From positions 47,952 through 111,951 of the forward strand of contig JAAHFP010000021.1 in assembly GCA_010672925.1 (NCBI GenBank): DNA of 64,000 nucleotides, in the 5' to 3' direction. Source of the DNA: Symploca sp. SIO1C2. Its GTDB lineage: Bacteria; Cyanobacteriota; Cyanobacteriia; Cyanobacteriales; Coleofasciculaceae. A program made the position numbers and the translations under genes. How positions within the stretch are numbered: position 1 is the first letter of the stretch; every line of letters starts with the position of its first letter. The notes beneath the pieces are model-generated. The model made no database searches, was not told the DNA's origin, and saw nothing but the letters and a program-made list of their open reading frames with translations. Below are positions 36,373-45,793 of this stretch, one piece after another.

Positions 36373-38892
36373 TTGGTTATGAATAATTCTTCTCTTAATA
36401 AAGATTATAAGAATGCTGCTACTGATTATACTCTAGATGAGTATAAGTCTAGTTTGTCTAGTAATAGTGATGTAGAAGCTGAAGTTAATGGTACTAATGA
36501 AGCATCTATCACTGATACCCAAAAACCAGAATCAGAATTAGCAACTAAATCTGCTAGCTTTGTACTTACCCAACAACCCCAGTCAGGTATACTACAAGCT
36601 ATTTCTAACCTTTCTATTGGCCGCAAAAGTCAGTTATTTGCTTGGTTAAGTTTAACTTCTATAGCAGGAGTTGTAGGTTTCAGTGCGTTAGAATTAGTTG
36701 TCAGTTTGCGTAGCCAGTTGGTCAACCAAGCGAAATCGGAGTTAGCTGTTGCCGAGATCAACTACAATCTCAAAATTGATCAAATGACATTGGGCTTCCG
36801 GGGTCAATCTGATAACTCTGCTATTATTGACGCTGCTAAGGCTAATGCTCAAGGTGAACAGTTAACTCAGGAGTTACAAAATCAGGTAAAAGGAATTCTC
36901 CAGAATGAAGTCAATTCTCGTGAAATAGAATATGCTACTTTAGTTGACAAAAATTTGCGTATTATTATCAATGCTAATGCAGATAGAACAGGACAAACTT
37001 TCGACCCAAACAATTTAGTTAGTCAAGTTTTTCAAGACTCTCAGCCAATTAAAAGTACTGAGATTGTTAGTTGGTCTGAACTTTCTCAAGAGTCTCCACC
37101 ACTACCAGCAGGATTTACTGACAAAAATGCTCTAATTCGTTACACTGTAACACCAGTTAATGATCCAGACACAGGAAAAGTGCTCGCAGCTTTAGTTGCC
37201 GGGGACATAGTTAATGGCAAGTTAAATATTGTTAAAAACACAGTAGATGCTTTTGTTGATGGGGGATACAGCGCTATCTACTTACGCCAAACTACAGGAG
37301 AATATACCTTAGCTACATCTGTAGACAAAACTCTCTCTGAGGAAGTAGAGGTTAATATACCTTTGTCTGATACATCGGTTTTAGCAGAAGCGGCAAAAGC
37401 AGGTGGGAAAATAGTTAACACTCGTTTACCAATAGACAACCATACTTATACTGTAGTCGCCAAAGCCTTGCCTAATTTTGCTGGGGAGCCTGTAGCTATT
37501 TTGGCTTACGGAGATCCTGAGGTAGCTACCAATCAGATTATCAGGAAGAGTTTGCTGATAGAAATTGGTTTGTCAGTAGTAGTCTTGGCAGTAGTAGTGG
37601 CTTTAGCGTTAGCACTAGGGAAGATCATTGCTGAACCGCTCAAACAGTTACAGCATATCACCGAGGAATTCTCCCAAGGTAATTATCAAATACGGGCAGA
37701 GGTTTTAACTACAGATGAAACAGGTCAATTAGCCAGCACTTTTAACGAAATGGCTGACAATATTGAGGCTAACCTCGAAGAGATTCGCCAAAAAGAGCAA
37801 CTAGTTCGTCAAAAATCGGAAGAAGAGGGAGCACGACAAGCAGCGGAATCCTTGGCAGAAGAGCAGCGCCGACTCCAGGAAAAACAACGTCAGCTCAAAG
37901 AAACCTTACAAAAGCGTGCTTTGGAATTGCTGATGGAAGTAGACCCCATTAGTCAGGGAGATCTCACCATCCGAGCCAAGGTAACCGAAGATGAAATTGG
38001 CACGATCGCAGACTCTTACAATGCTACAGTTGGTAACTTGCGAAAAATTGTTACTCAAGTACAAGCAGCTGCTAATCAAGTAGCCGAAACTACTAACAGC
38101 AACGAACAAGTAGTCCAATCCCTATCCCAAGAAGCCTTGCGTCAAGCAGAGGAAATTACCACAGCACTGGAGCAAGCACAAGAAATGGCTCAGGCCGTGC
38201 AACTGGTTGCTTCCAACGCTCAACAAGCAGAAGCAGTTGTTCAACAAGCATCTCAGACAGTAGAAGAAGGGGACGATGCGATGAATCGAACGGTGGAAGG
38301 AATTATGACGATTCGGGAAACTGTAGCAGACACTGCCAAGAAAGTTAAACGTCTTGGGGAATCTTCCCAAAAGATCTCTCAAGTGGTCAATCTAATTAGT
38401 AGCTTTACTGAACAAACCAACTTGCTAGCCCTCAACGCTTCCATTGAGGCAGCTCATGCTGGAGAAGGGGGTCGAGGTTTTGCTGTAGTTGCGGATGAAG
38501 TGCGCTCGCTCTCACGGCAGTCAGCAGAAGCTACAGCCGAAATTGAAAAGCTTGTCGCTAGTATCCAAACAGAAACCAACGAGGTAGTAGCAGCAATGGA
38601 AGCTGGTACGGAGCAAGTCGTAGCTGGAACCAAACTGGTGGATGAAACCAGGCAGAGTCTTTACAAAATGACCGTTGCTTCTGCTGAAATTAATCACTTA
38701 GTCGAAGCGATTGCTCAAGCAGCAGCGATACAATCAACTGCTTCTGAAGCTGTTACTAAAACCATGAGTGATGTGGCGATCATTGCTTCCAGAACTTCCA
38801 GTGAAGCTAACACAGTTTCCTCTTCTTTTGAAGAACTGCGTCAGGTAGCTCAATTGCTACAAGAAGAGGTCGGTCAATTTAAGGTTAGTTAA
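36373..38892 (+). CDS. Methyl-accepting chemotaxis protein (second receptor)
   Basis: 839 residues. Polar N-terminus, first membrane helix ([20 protein letters not shown], about 92-111), double-Cache-like periplasmic domain (about 112-390), second helix (about 396-418), HAMP plus a coiled coil, a second HAMP ([20 protein letters not shown]) and an MCP domain with [19 protein letters not shown] and [15 protein letters not shown]. The C-terminal 320 residues are closely similar to the preceding receptor, showing paralogy; unlike it, this one has no GAF domain. It corresponds in position to PixJ2/PilJ. Confidence 0.92.
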   Translation: MVMNNSSLNKDYKNAATDYTLDEYKSSLSSNSDVEAEVNGTNEASITDTQKPESELATKSASFVLTQQPQSGILQAISNLSIGRKSQLFAWLSLTSIAGVVGFSALELVVSLRSQLVNQAKSELAVAEINYNLKIDQMTLGFRGQSDNSAIIDAAKANAQGEQLTQELQNQVKGILQNEVNSREIEYATLVDKNLRIIINANADRTGQTFDPNNLVSQVFQDSQPIKSTEIVSWSELSQESPPLPAGFTDKNALIRYTVTPVNDPDTGKVLAALVAGDIVNGKLNIVKNTVDAFVDGGYSAIYLRQTTGEYTLATSVDKTLSEEVEVNIPLSDTSVLAEAAKAGGKIVNTRLPIDNHTYTVVAKALPNFAGEPVAILAYGDPEVATNQIIRKSLLIEIGLSVVVLAVVVALALALGKIIAEPLKQLQHITEEFSQGNYQIRAEVLTTDETGQLASTFNEMADNIEANLEEIRQKEQLVRQKSEEEGARQAAESLAEEQRRLQEKQRQLKETLQKRALELLMEVDPISQGDLTIRAKVTEDEIGTIADSYNATVGNLRKIVTQVQAAANQVAETTNSNEQVVQSLSQEALRQAEEITTALEQAQEMAQAVQLVASNAQQAEAVVQQASQTVEEGDDAMNRTVEGIMTIRETVADTAKKVKRLGESSQKISQVVNLISSFTEQTNLLALNASIEAAHAGEGGRGFAVVADEVRSLSRQSAEATAEIEKLVASIQTETNEVVAAMEAGTEQVVAGTKLVDETRQSLYKMTVASAEINHLVEAIAQAAAIQSTASEAVTKTMSDVAIIASRTSSEANTVSSSFEELRQVAQLLQEEVGQFKVS

Positions 38893-38893
38893 T

Positions 38894-38930
38894 TGTCATT
38901 GGTCATTTGTTATTGGTCATTTGTTGTTTC
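38894..38930. repeat. Heptad array, left arm of an inverted pair
   Basis: GTCATTGGTCATTTGTTATT-type units. Their inverse complement occurs at about 39380-39460, so the arms bracket the antisense gene at 38934-39305. Confidence 0.8.
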
Positions 38931-38933
38931 TAT

Positions 38934-39305
38934 TTAGTTTTTGGAGGTATTGCCAATGGATTTTAAGTAAGAGTTCAATTTGGGTGCTAATTCGTTAATG
39001 ATTGGCTTGAGAGTATCTACCTGCTCAACTGTTAGCAAATTTCGGCTGTAAGCTCGTCTGAGCCAGTGTTGAGTTTCGTTCAAAGAACCTCTAGCTATCC
39101 TAACAAATCGTCGATTGTCTTGAAAACTACCCCGTCCCGCTCCTTCTGCGATGTTAGCTCCGATACTATCTGCTGAGCGAATAATCTGTCGTCCAACAGT
39201 ATTTTGTGCCAACGGCTGCCAATCATTGACAATTTTCCAAATTTCATCAGCTAATCTTTCCGTCAATCGGTAAACAGTCAAATCCTGGAACTTCTTACTC
39301 GACAT
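38934..39305 (-). CDS. Four-helix bundle protein (S23 / rRNA-IVS family)
   Basis: 123 residues. Typical pattern: FQDLTVYRLTERLADEIWKI, IIRSADSIGANIAEGAGRGS and RGSLNETQHWLRRAYSRN. These small proteins were first noted in intervening sequences of 23S rRNA genes and are now found as free genes; the function is unknown. It lies antisense inside the chemotaxis operon, bracketed by inverted heptad arrays, which suggests later insertion of a mobile cassette. Confidence 0.9.
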   Translation of the reverse strand: MSSKKFQDLTVYRLTERLADEIWKIVNDWQPLAQNTVGRQIIRSADSIGANIAEGAGRGSFQDNRRFVRIARGSLNETQHWLRRAYSRNLLTVEQVDTLKPIINELAPKLNSYLKSIGNTSKN

Positions 39306-39369
39306 TTAATTTGTCCTTTGTCTTTTGCACTAATAACCAATTTACTGGACATTGTTATACCCTGACAAG

Positions 39370-39462
39370 TTATCAATAACAAATGACTAATAACAAATAA
39401 ACAACAACAAATGATTAACAACAAATGACCAATGACCAATGACCAACAACAAATAACAAATC
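39370..39462. repeat. Heptad array, right arm, abutting the cheA start
   Basis: ACAAATGACTAATA and ATGACCAATGACCA units that end three bases before the cheA ATG. No separate ribosome site is visible between array and start codon. Confidence 0.85.
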
Positions 39463-42400
39463 ATGGCCATCAGTCCCGATATTCGCGATCAAGCATATCA
39501 ATTCTTTATTGAAGAAGCTCCTGAGTTATTGCAGATCATTGAACATGGTTTACTAACTCTTTCTGTGGAGCGCAGTACTGCTAAAATTCATGATTTAATG
39601 CGAGCTGCTCACTCTCTTAAAGGCGGAGCTGCGAGTGTTGAATTAGAAGCAATCAAAACCCTTGCTCACCGCTTAGAAAATATCTTTAAAGCTCTCTACA
39701 ATGAATCCGTAGCCATTAATATTGACCTCGAAAGCCAAATACTTCTAGCTTTCGATTGTCTGCGTTTGCCTTTGATGGAGCAGATTAACTCTGGTCACTT
39801 TGATGCCAAACAAGCCTTAGCTGTCGCTGAACCGATCTTTACCCAGATAGAAGAACAACTTAGAGATGCCCTGACCCAGGCAGATAATTACATCCCTAGC
39901 TCTTCGGAGTTGGGGGTTAATATGGCTTTGTCAATTTTTGAAGTAGATGTGGCTGAAGGTATTGAACGCCTTGCTGCGGTTGTGGCTAATCCCTCTGACT
40001 ACGAGGTAGCTGGAGAATTAAAAGCTCAAGCTGAGGTATTTGCTGGGTTCGCTGAGTTACTCAATTTACCAGGATTTGCTGCGATCGCGCAAACTGCTCA
40101 CCAGGCTTTAGATATTCATCCAGAACGTTCGGTAGAAATTACTCAACTGGCCTTAGCTGATTTTATCGCAGGTAGAGAAGCTGTTTTGGCAGGAGACTCT
40201 ACTCAAGGAGGAAATCCCTCTGTTGAGTTATTGGCTTTATGCGAGGAAAAGGAGGAGAGACGCGGAGACGCGGAGACGCGGGGACGCGGGGAGGAGAGAG
40301 AAAGCAAAGAAATTCCCAATTTCCTAACAACAAACAACCAACAACAAACAACAAACAACCAACAACAAACAACAAACAACAAACAACAATTCCTTTCTTT
40401 GGAGGAAGTATTTAGTTCTCTTGCTGCCGATTTGGAGGTGGATCTAGAGAATAGTCCCGCTATTGCTGCTGAGGTTGAGATAGTTGAGACAATTGAAGCT
40501 ACTCCTACTCCATCCCTACAGAATGAACCGCAGGAAAATGAACCAGGTTATTACCTTACCTCAATTACAGAAGCACCAGCCAACCTAGAGGAAGCTCTTC
40601 AATCTATTGGGGAGATTTTTGAGAGCTTACCATCTCTCGAAGATACATCTGAATTAGCTCTTACAGATATTCCAGCTGGCTCCCAGGCGAGTAGTTTAGT
40701 TCCACTGACTTCTAGGGAGATATCTCCCACCAACACATCTGCTGAACCTCCCCAGGAACTTAACCCGGTAACGACTCCAACTACTCCAGCTGAGGCAGCC
40801 CCCACTGCCCAACTGTCGGTGCGAGTTAATTTAGATCGATTAGAGAGAATGAATAATCTCATCGGTGAATTTGCGATTAACCGCAATAGCCTTTCCCTGC
40901 AAAATCAGCAACTACAGGGTTCGGTAAAGGGACTGCTGAATCGATTTTCTCAATTTGGGAACCTGGTAGGTCAGTTACGGGAACTATCAGATCAGATGGT
41001 AGTTGGTTCGTCAGCATTTAACCATCAGTTGTCAGTGGAGAACACCACGGTTGGTAGCTGGCAGACAGCAAAAAGTGGACAATGGACAACGAGCATTTCC
41101 GATTTTGACTCCTTAGAAATGGATAGCTACGGAGTTTTGCACTTCCAGTTACAAAGTATCCTTGAAGAAATGGTACAGCTGGAAGAAGCGGTTGATGATA
41201 TTGCACTATTTGCTAAGCAGTCGGATCAAACTCTCGAACAACAGCGGCAAATGCAGACTCACCTGCGGGATGAGCTCATGTGGGCTCGGATGTTGCCCTT
41301 GAGTGAAATACTCAACCGTTTTCCTAGGGTATTGCGGGATCTTTCTACCACTCACAACAAACCGGTCAAACTAAAAATGAGTGGTACAGGAGTATTGGTG
41401 GACAAGGCAATTTTGGAAAAACTTTACGATCCCCTGGTACATTTACTCCGGAATGCCTTTGATCATGGCATCGAACCCCCAGATATCAGAAGGCAACACT
41501 CTAAACCAGACACTGGTCAAATTGAAATTCGCGCTTACCACAGGGGTAGTCAAACCATAATTGAGGTGAGTGATGATGGTCAAGGTCTGAATTTAGAAAG
41601 AATTGCTCATCGTGCCCTGGAATTGGGATGGTTATCTACAGAAGAGCTTGGGAAAATTTCTGAGAGTCGCTTGAGGGAATTTATTTTTCAGCCTGGATTT
41701 TCCACTGCTAGTCAGGTTAGTGAACTTTCTGGAAGGGGAGTAGGATTAGATGTAGTGCGATCGCAATTGCGATCACTCAAGGGGACTTTTACAGTAAATT
41801 CATCCCCTGGAAGAGGAACAACTTTTACTTTAACCCTGCCGTTAACTCTAACAATCGCTAATTTACTAGTTTGCTTAGTCGGCACTACTAACCTAGCACT
41901 GCCTTCGGACAGTATTGAAGAAATTATCGTGCCTGAACCTAACCAAATTAAAGTATCAGGAGCCCAACGGTTTTTGTACTGGCACCAAAGTATTATCCCA
42001 GTTTATCGACTGGCGGAGCTACTAAACTATACCTGTCCCTTGCCAGAAATACCCCTAAGTCAAGCCTCACTCGGAGTTGCCTCTCCTGAAGATTGGGCTG
42101 CTCCGATGTTAGTCATGGGAGGAGAACAGCAAATGTTTGCCCTGGAAATTGATAGTTTAGGCACTGAGCAAGAATTGGTAATCAAACCTTTTGGTTCTGC
42201 GATCGCACCTCCGAGTTATGCTTACGGTTGTACGATCCTAGGGGATGGTACTCTGATTCCTGTAATCGACGCTAGTATTTTGCTTGAGTTAGCTCTGAGT
42301 AACCATATCGGAGCCACTGGGATTACCAACAGAATTCATAATATATCAGCGCCCCAGCAAGATTCTTCCTTTAACCAGGCTTCAAGCATCAGAACAGCTC

Positions 42401-42771
42401 AAGCATCGACAGTGCTAATAGTGGATGATGCTGTTACCCTGCGACGCACCCTAGCTTTAACTTTAGAAAAGGCTGGTTTTCGAGTTTTGCAGGCACGAGA
42501 TGGAAAAGAAGCTATCGAACAGTTACAAAAAAGCTCATCCGTTAACCTGGTGGTTTGTGATATCGAAATGCCCAATATGAATGGCTTTGACTTTCTCAGC
42601 CATCGTCGCCAAGACCCCCAACTCTCCAAAATTCCTGTAGTAATGCTCACTTCCCGCAGTAGTGAAAAGCATCAATGGCTAGCAAAGCACTTAGGTGCTA
42701 CCGCTTACTTTACCAAGCCTTATTTAGAACAAGAGTTTGTTGCAGAACTCAAGCAGATTATTAGGTGTTAG
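39463..42771 (+). CDS. cheA: Hybrid CheA histidine kinase (PixL type)
   Basis: 1102 residues. N-terminal Hpt (1-120, phospho-His in AAHSLKGGAAS), a second Hpt-like helical region (about 150-250), a variable linker that includes translated repeats (about 265-310), dimerisation domain (LERMNNLIGEFAINRNSL, near 460), ATPase with LLRNAFDHGIEPP (N box), SDDGQGLN (G1) and GRGVGLDVV (G2), a CheW-like domain (about 795-950), and a C-terminal receiver (about 984-1102; Asp in LVVCDIEMPN, Lys in FTKPYL). It should phosphorylate the CheY and PatA-like regulators and its own receiver. The stop codon falls inside an AGGTGTT array, which supplies the last residues. Confidence 0.94.
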   Translation: MAISPDIRDQAYQFFIEEAPELLQIIEHGLLTLSVERSTAKIHDLMRAAHSLKGGAASVELEAIKTLAHRLENIFKALYNESVAINIDLESQILLAFDCLRLPLMEQINSGHFDAKQALAVAEPIFTQIEEQLRDALTQADNYIPSSSELGVNMALSIFEVDVAEGIERLAAVVANPSDYEVAGELKAQAEVFAGFAELLNLPGFAAIAQTAHQALDIHPERSVEITQLALADFIAGREAVLAGDSTQGGNPSVELLALCEEKEERRGDAETRGRGEERESKEIPNFLTTNNQQQTTNNQQQTTNNKQQFLSLEEVFSSLAADLEVDLENSPAIAAEVEIVETIEATPTPSLQNEPQENEPGYYLTSITEAPANLEEALQSIGEIFESLPSLEDTSELALTDIPAGSQASSLVPLTSREISPTNTSAEPPQELNPVTTPTTPAEAAPTAQLSVRVNLDRLERMNNLIGEFAINRNSLSLQNQQLQGSVKGLLNRFSQFGNLVGQLRELSDQMVVGSSAFNHQLSVENTTVGSWQTAKSGQWTTSISDFDSLEMDSYGVLHFQLQSILEEMVQLEEAVDDIALFAKQSDQTLEQQRQMQTHLRDELMWARMLPLSEILNRFPRVLRDLSTTHNKPVKLKMSGTGVLVDKAILEKLYDPLVHLLRNAFDHGIEPPDIRRQHSKPDTGQIEIRAYHRGSQTIIEVSDDGQGLNLERIAHRALELGWLSTEELGKISESRLREFIFQPGFSTASQVSELSGRGVGLDVVRSQLRSLKGTFTVNSSPGRGTTFTLTLPLTLTIANLLVCLVGTTNLALPSDSIEEIIVPEPNQIKVSGAQRFLYWHQSIIPVYRLAELLNYTCPLPEIPLSQASLGVASPEDWAAPMLVMGGEQQMFALEIDSLGTEQELVIKPFGSAIAPPSYAYGCTILGDGTLIPVIDASILLELALSNHIGATGITNRIHNISAPQQDSSFNQASSIRTAQASTVLIVDDAVTLRRTLALTLEKAGFRVLQARDGKEAIEQLQKSSSVNLVVCDIEMPNMNGFDFLSHRRQDPQLSKIPVVMLTSRSSEKHQWLAKHLGATAYFTKPYLEQEFVAELKQIIRC
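40257..40388. repeat. Two repeat classes inside cheA
   Basis: GACGCGG units (40257-40290, read as RRGDAETRGRGEER) followed by ACAAACA units (about 40330-40388, read as TTNNQQQTTNNKQQ). The reading frame is kept. The same pair of classes in the same order sits in ols at 19484-19573. Confidence 0.85.
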
Positions 42772-42881
42772 GTGTTAGGTAGTAGGTGTTAGGTGTTAGG
42801 TGTTAGGTGGTAGGTGGTAGGTGTTAGGTGGTAGGTGGTAGGTGATAGGTGTTAGGTGGTAGGTATTAGGTGGTAGGTTAA
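42763..42881. repeat. AGGTGTT heptad array at the end of cheA
   Basis: About 16 units of AGGTGTT or one-base variants. The cheA stop TAG is made by the array. A second array of this class starts at the stop of the binding-protein gene (58805-58881). Confidence 0.9.
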
Positions 42882-42959
42882 TCTAACCAAAATGATGCAT
42901 TCATTCCCAATTATATATTCCCCCTTCCCAAACAACAAATGACAAATAACAAATAACAA

Positions 42960-43448
42960 ATGACAAACGACAAACAACAAATGACAACATCATTATTTAA
43001 ATTACTAGTTTTTGGTATAGGCAACCTCAATCTCGCTTTACCTATTAAGTCTGTTCACAAAGTATTAAAACATACGCCAGTTTATGGTAGCGGAGTTCAA
43101 CCGGTAGGAGTCACTCACCTAGGTGATAGTGAAGTGACAGTTGTAGACTTACATCGGCGATTTTTTAAGTCTAGTCAAACCGATGTATCTAACTCAAATC
43201 GTTATCTAGTGATTGTGAAAAATACAACTGGTGAACTTTATGGTATTCCGGTTGCTCATACTCCCTCATTAGTAGAAGTTCCCTTATCTCAAATCCGCCT
43301 TCTTCCTGAGTCTTATCGTCGTGCTGATACCTTAGATGTTGCCAGTCACGTTGCGGTTATTCCTCAGGAAACAACACCATTAACAGTATTTTTACTGGAT
43401 GTTGATCTACTCTTGCCAATTTTCCAAGAACTTGCAGTAGCGATTTAG
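42960..43448 (+). CDS. cheW: CheW-like protein, last gene of the chemotaxis set
   Basis: 162 residues. CheW fold: LLVFGIGNLNLALPIKSV, VGVTHLGDSEVTVVDLHRRF and VFLLDVDLLLP. It may be a second adaptor for one receptor. The start lies in an ACAAATG array; ATGs at 42960 and 42981 are both in frame, the second (MTTSLFKLL) being nearer the fold. The stop TAG directly touches the MITE at 43449. Confidence 0.85.
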   Translation: MTNDKQQMTTSLFKLLVFGIGNLNLALPIKSVHKVLKHTPVYGSGVQPVGVTHLGDSEVTVVDLHRRFFKSSQTDVSNSNRYLVIVKNTTGELYGIPVAHTPSLVEVPLSQIRLLPESYRRADTLDVASHVAVIPQETTPLTVFLLDVDLLLPIFQELAVAI

Positions 43449-43548
43449 TGGCGTGGTACGGCTAAAATGATGAAATCAATGTAGGTTGGGTCGAGGCAAC
43501 GAGACCCAACACAATCCCCTATCCTAAATTGTTAGGTGTATCACGCCA
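43449..43548. mobile_element. 100-bp MITE, TGGCGTG family
   Basis: Begins TGGCGTGGTACGGCTAAAA and ends TTAGGTGTATCACGCCA, an imperfect inverse. Flanks TTAG and GTAG. It starts at the base after the cheW stop. The interior carries TAGGTTGGGTCGAGGCAACG, a motif related to 3623-3652. The rest of the spacer to 43794 holds fragments of similar repeats and no gene. Confidence 0.7.
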
Positions 43549-43794
43549 GTAGCGGCATGACGCACTAAAATGGTAGTTCGGATTTTTGGTAGTGCGTTCG
43601 CCTAGCGTGTGCGTACCACAAACGTCTCTCTCGCTAGGAGTATATAAAAAGCGAGCAAGATGCTCGCACTACATCTATTCCAGCATTTTAGGTGTACCGA
43701 GTCAGTAGTTTGGACTGTAGCACAATTGCCGCCAACGCTCCTATTCTTCTGGAATGTGTACCTCTGCTGGTGTAGTTAAGGGGATGCATCACAC

Positions 43795-44640
43795 ATGAGG
43801 AAGCAAGTTCCCAAAGTCATGAAAAACTTTTGGATAAATTTACCGCAATCAGCCAAAGCATTTTTGATTTTATTCCTACTAGGTTTATCGATAATAGGAG
43901 TTATCGATTTAGGACAATTGACTGTCAATCAACCAATAAAGCCATCTCCAACTACTGGATATTATAAAGTCAGTTTTATTATATTATCGGATGTTGACGA
44001 TGAGCCGATAAGTAAAGCTGAAGTCCAGTTTATTTTCGATGGTGCTCCTGCACCCAGATACACTAATGATGATGGATATGTTAGTATTAGTATCCCCAAG
44101 CGGGATTATATCGATTTTGTGATAAGGAAGAAAGGATTTCAAAATTTGTCTCGCAGAATAAACTTGAAAGCAGATCTTGATGAAACTCTTATATATCCTC
44201 TTAAACCAACTGCATTACCATCTCCAACTCCTGAACCAGTTCCGACTTCTTCACTATTTCCAAAGACTGAACCTCCTGAAAAACTTCCGGAAACTTCTCA
44301 AGAAGTAGAATCAATTTTGAAGAATATAGCAGCATCAGTGCAGAATTGGAAAAACCGCAATGGTCAGTACCCTGATGATATTGGCACAAATGAAATAAAC
44401 TTAGGAACACCTCCAGGAGCGCCAGGTGATCGTATTGATTATTGGCCTGATGATATTCCGTCTAATATAGACTACGATCACTGGCCACTTGAAAATGGTT
44501 TTTGCTACGTCCATGTTGCATCTTTAGGCAAAAATGGAAAGCGAGATTATCCTTTGTCACAAGAAGTTACTCAACCGGGAACAATAAGAGCAATTGGAGA
44601 TGATATAGTACTGGGAATTGATGTTTATAAATGCGACTGA
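43795..44640 (+). CDS. Membrane-anchored protein with a domain shared with the facing pseudopilin
   Basis: 281 residues. One N-terminal membrane helix (AFLILFLLGLSIIGVIDLG, about 22-40), then a carboxypeptidase-regulatory/PEGA-like beta domain (about 55-135, YTNDDGYVSISIPKRDYIDF), a Pro/Thr/Ser-rich linker (about 138-170) and a C-terminal domain (about 175-281) with WKNRNGQYPDD, DYDHWP, CYVHVASLGKNGKRDY and IGDDIVLGIDVYKC. The C-terminal domain matches that of the convergent gene at 44737-45321. I do not recognise this domain. Topology suggests it faces the periplasm. ATG at 43819 is an alternative start. Confidence 0.7.
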   Translation: MRKQVPKVMKNFWINLPQSAKAFLILFLLGLSIIGVIDLGQLTVNQPIKPSPTTGYYKVSFIILSDVDDEPISKAEVQFIFDGAPAPRYTNDDGYVSISIPKRDYIDFVIRKKGFQNLSRRINLKADLDETLIYPLKPTALPSPTPEPVPTSSLFPKTEPPEKLPETSQEVESILKNIAASVQNWKNRNGQYPDDIGTNEINLGTPPGAPGDRIDYWPDDIPSNIDYDHWPLENGFCYVHVASLGKNGKRDYPLSQEVTQPGTIRAIGDDIVLGIDVYKCD

Positions 44641-44736
44641 AGCATTCACGAATCGGTTAAAGAGTGTAGAAACAAAGGGAGGCTTGGCTAAGGAACAAAA
44701 ATTAAGTGGAAAGATAGAGCAGATAATCCTCCTCTG

Positions 44737-45321
44737 TTAACATTCCCATGTCTTACCCTGATCCCGACACTTTTTAATATTTTTGGTACATGGACATTGG
44801 CAAGTAGCAATTCCCCGTACTATATCTCTTCCGATTTTTTTAAATCCCGATTTAGAAATTTCCCTAGACATTTGGTCTTGGTAATCTGGATCTCTACCTT
44901 TTCCCCGGAGTGCCACCTGAACGTAGCAACGACTACCAACGATTGGCCAGTGATCATAGTCTAAGATTCTATCAGCAGGAATATCTTTTGGCCACATAGC
45001 ACTTGGCTGACTGGCACTATTGTCTAACTCTCCTGGAGCTTGTCCTGATTGACTTTCAGAGGAAGTCATGTCATTTGGATAGTAACCATTATTTATTTTC
45101 CATCCAGTTACATAAGCCTCTGCTTTGATAAGGATATTCTTTTCTGTAGTGTCTTTAACAAAGCCCATTCCTGTAACAACGGCAATTGAGGATAAGATAC
45201 CAACTATAAATAGAACAATGATTAGTTGAACTAAGCTATAACCAGCTTGGCTAGTCTTTCGTGTTTTTAGCGAATTGGGTCTTAAGGGATCTCTTTTCTG
45301 GATCTGCCGTCGAGTATTCAT
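44737..45321 (-). CDS. Type IV pilin-like protein with an unusual C-terminal domain
   Basis: 194 residues from the ATG at 45321, chosen because AGAGGTGATC directly precedes it. A type III prepilin signal is visible: basic leader ending KTRKTSQAG, then YSLVQLIIVLFIVGILSSIA. Position +5 is Gln instead of the usual Glu. The globular part (about 75-194) has WKINNGYYPND, LDYDHWP, CYVQVALRGKGRDPDY and IGRDIVRGIATC, then a Cys-rich tail (CQCPCTKNIKKC). It is probably a minor pilin or pseudopilin. Its globular domain is homologous to the one in the convergent gene at 43795-44640. Confidence 0.75.
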   Translation of the reverse strand: MNTRRQIQKRDPLRPNSLKTRKTSQAGYSLVQLIIVLFIVGILSSIAVVTGMGFVKDTTEKNILIKAEAYVTGWKINNGYYPNDMTSSESQSGQAPGELDNSASQPSAMWPKDIPADRILDYDHWPIVGSRCYVQVALRGKGRDPDYQDQMSREISKSGFKKIGRDIVRGIATCQCPCTKNIKKCRDQGKTWEC

Positions 45322-45451
45322 GATCACCTCTGTTGTTAATGAAGTCAGAAGTACTGCTAAACCCGTCATTTTTATCTGAGAAGAGTATTACCTTAGAGCG
45401 CAGCGCAACGCACCACGTTGCGGTTACAATTAATCATTTTTATCCAATCGC

Positions 45452-45793
45452 CTAAGCAACTGCATACCCGGTCATCGGACGTATTTCAGGAGGTTTAAAA
45501 CCCAAGACAATATGGTTTTTCGGGATTCCTGCATTTTCCAAATCTAATGCAATTCCCTCTTCAGTCCCGTCTCGCTGAATCCAGACCTTATCACCAATAA
45601 TATCAATGTGGATTGTGCAGCCGTGTTCGTAGCGGTGTCCTTCCCAACCAAGGATTACAATCAGATAACGGTCTTGCTTGCGATCAAAAACAGTCTCCTT
45701 CTTAACCTCGCTGTAGGAATAAGCAATTGCCGCATAATCCAGCAACACTCGCTCTATTATATCTCTCCAATGCTCTAAACTGAAGGTATCCAT
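45452..45793 (-). CDS. xisI: XisI-family protein
   Basis: 113 residues, normal length. It shows the family pattern: WRDIIERVLLDYA, DRYLIVILGWEGHRYEHGC, HIDIIGDKVWIQRDGTEEG and the end PPEIRPMTGYAVA. XisI with XisH is needed for excision of the fdxN element in heterocyst-forming Anabaena, yet the pair is spread widely through non-heterocystous species where its job is unknown. It overlaps xisH by 19 bp. A decayed copy of an internal piece of this gene lies at 53527-53637. Confidence 0.95.
   Translation of the reverse strand: MDTFSLEHWRDIIERVLLDYAAIAYSYSEVKKETVFDRKQDRYLIVILGWEGHRYEHGCTIHIDIIGDKVWIQRDGTEEGIALDLENAGIPKNHIVLGFKPPEIRPMTGYAVA

Noticed and set aside
42763..42881. Regular arrays as possible CRISPR
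   Set aside because: Units are 7-9 bp with no spacers, and no cas genes are in the window.
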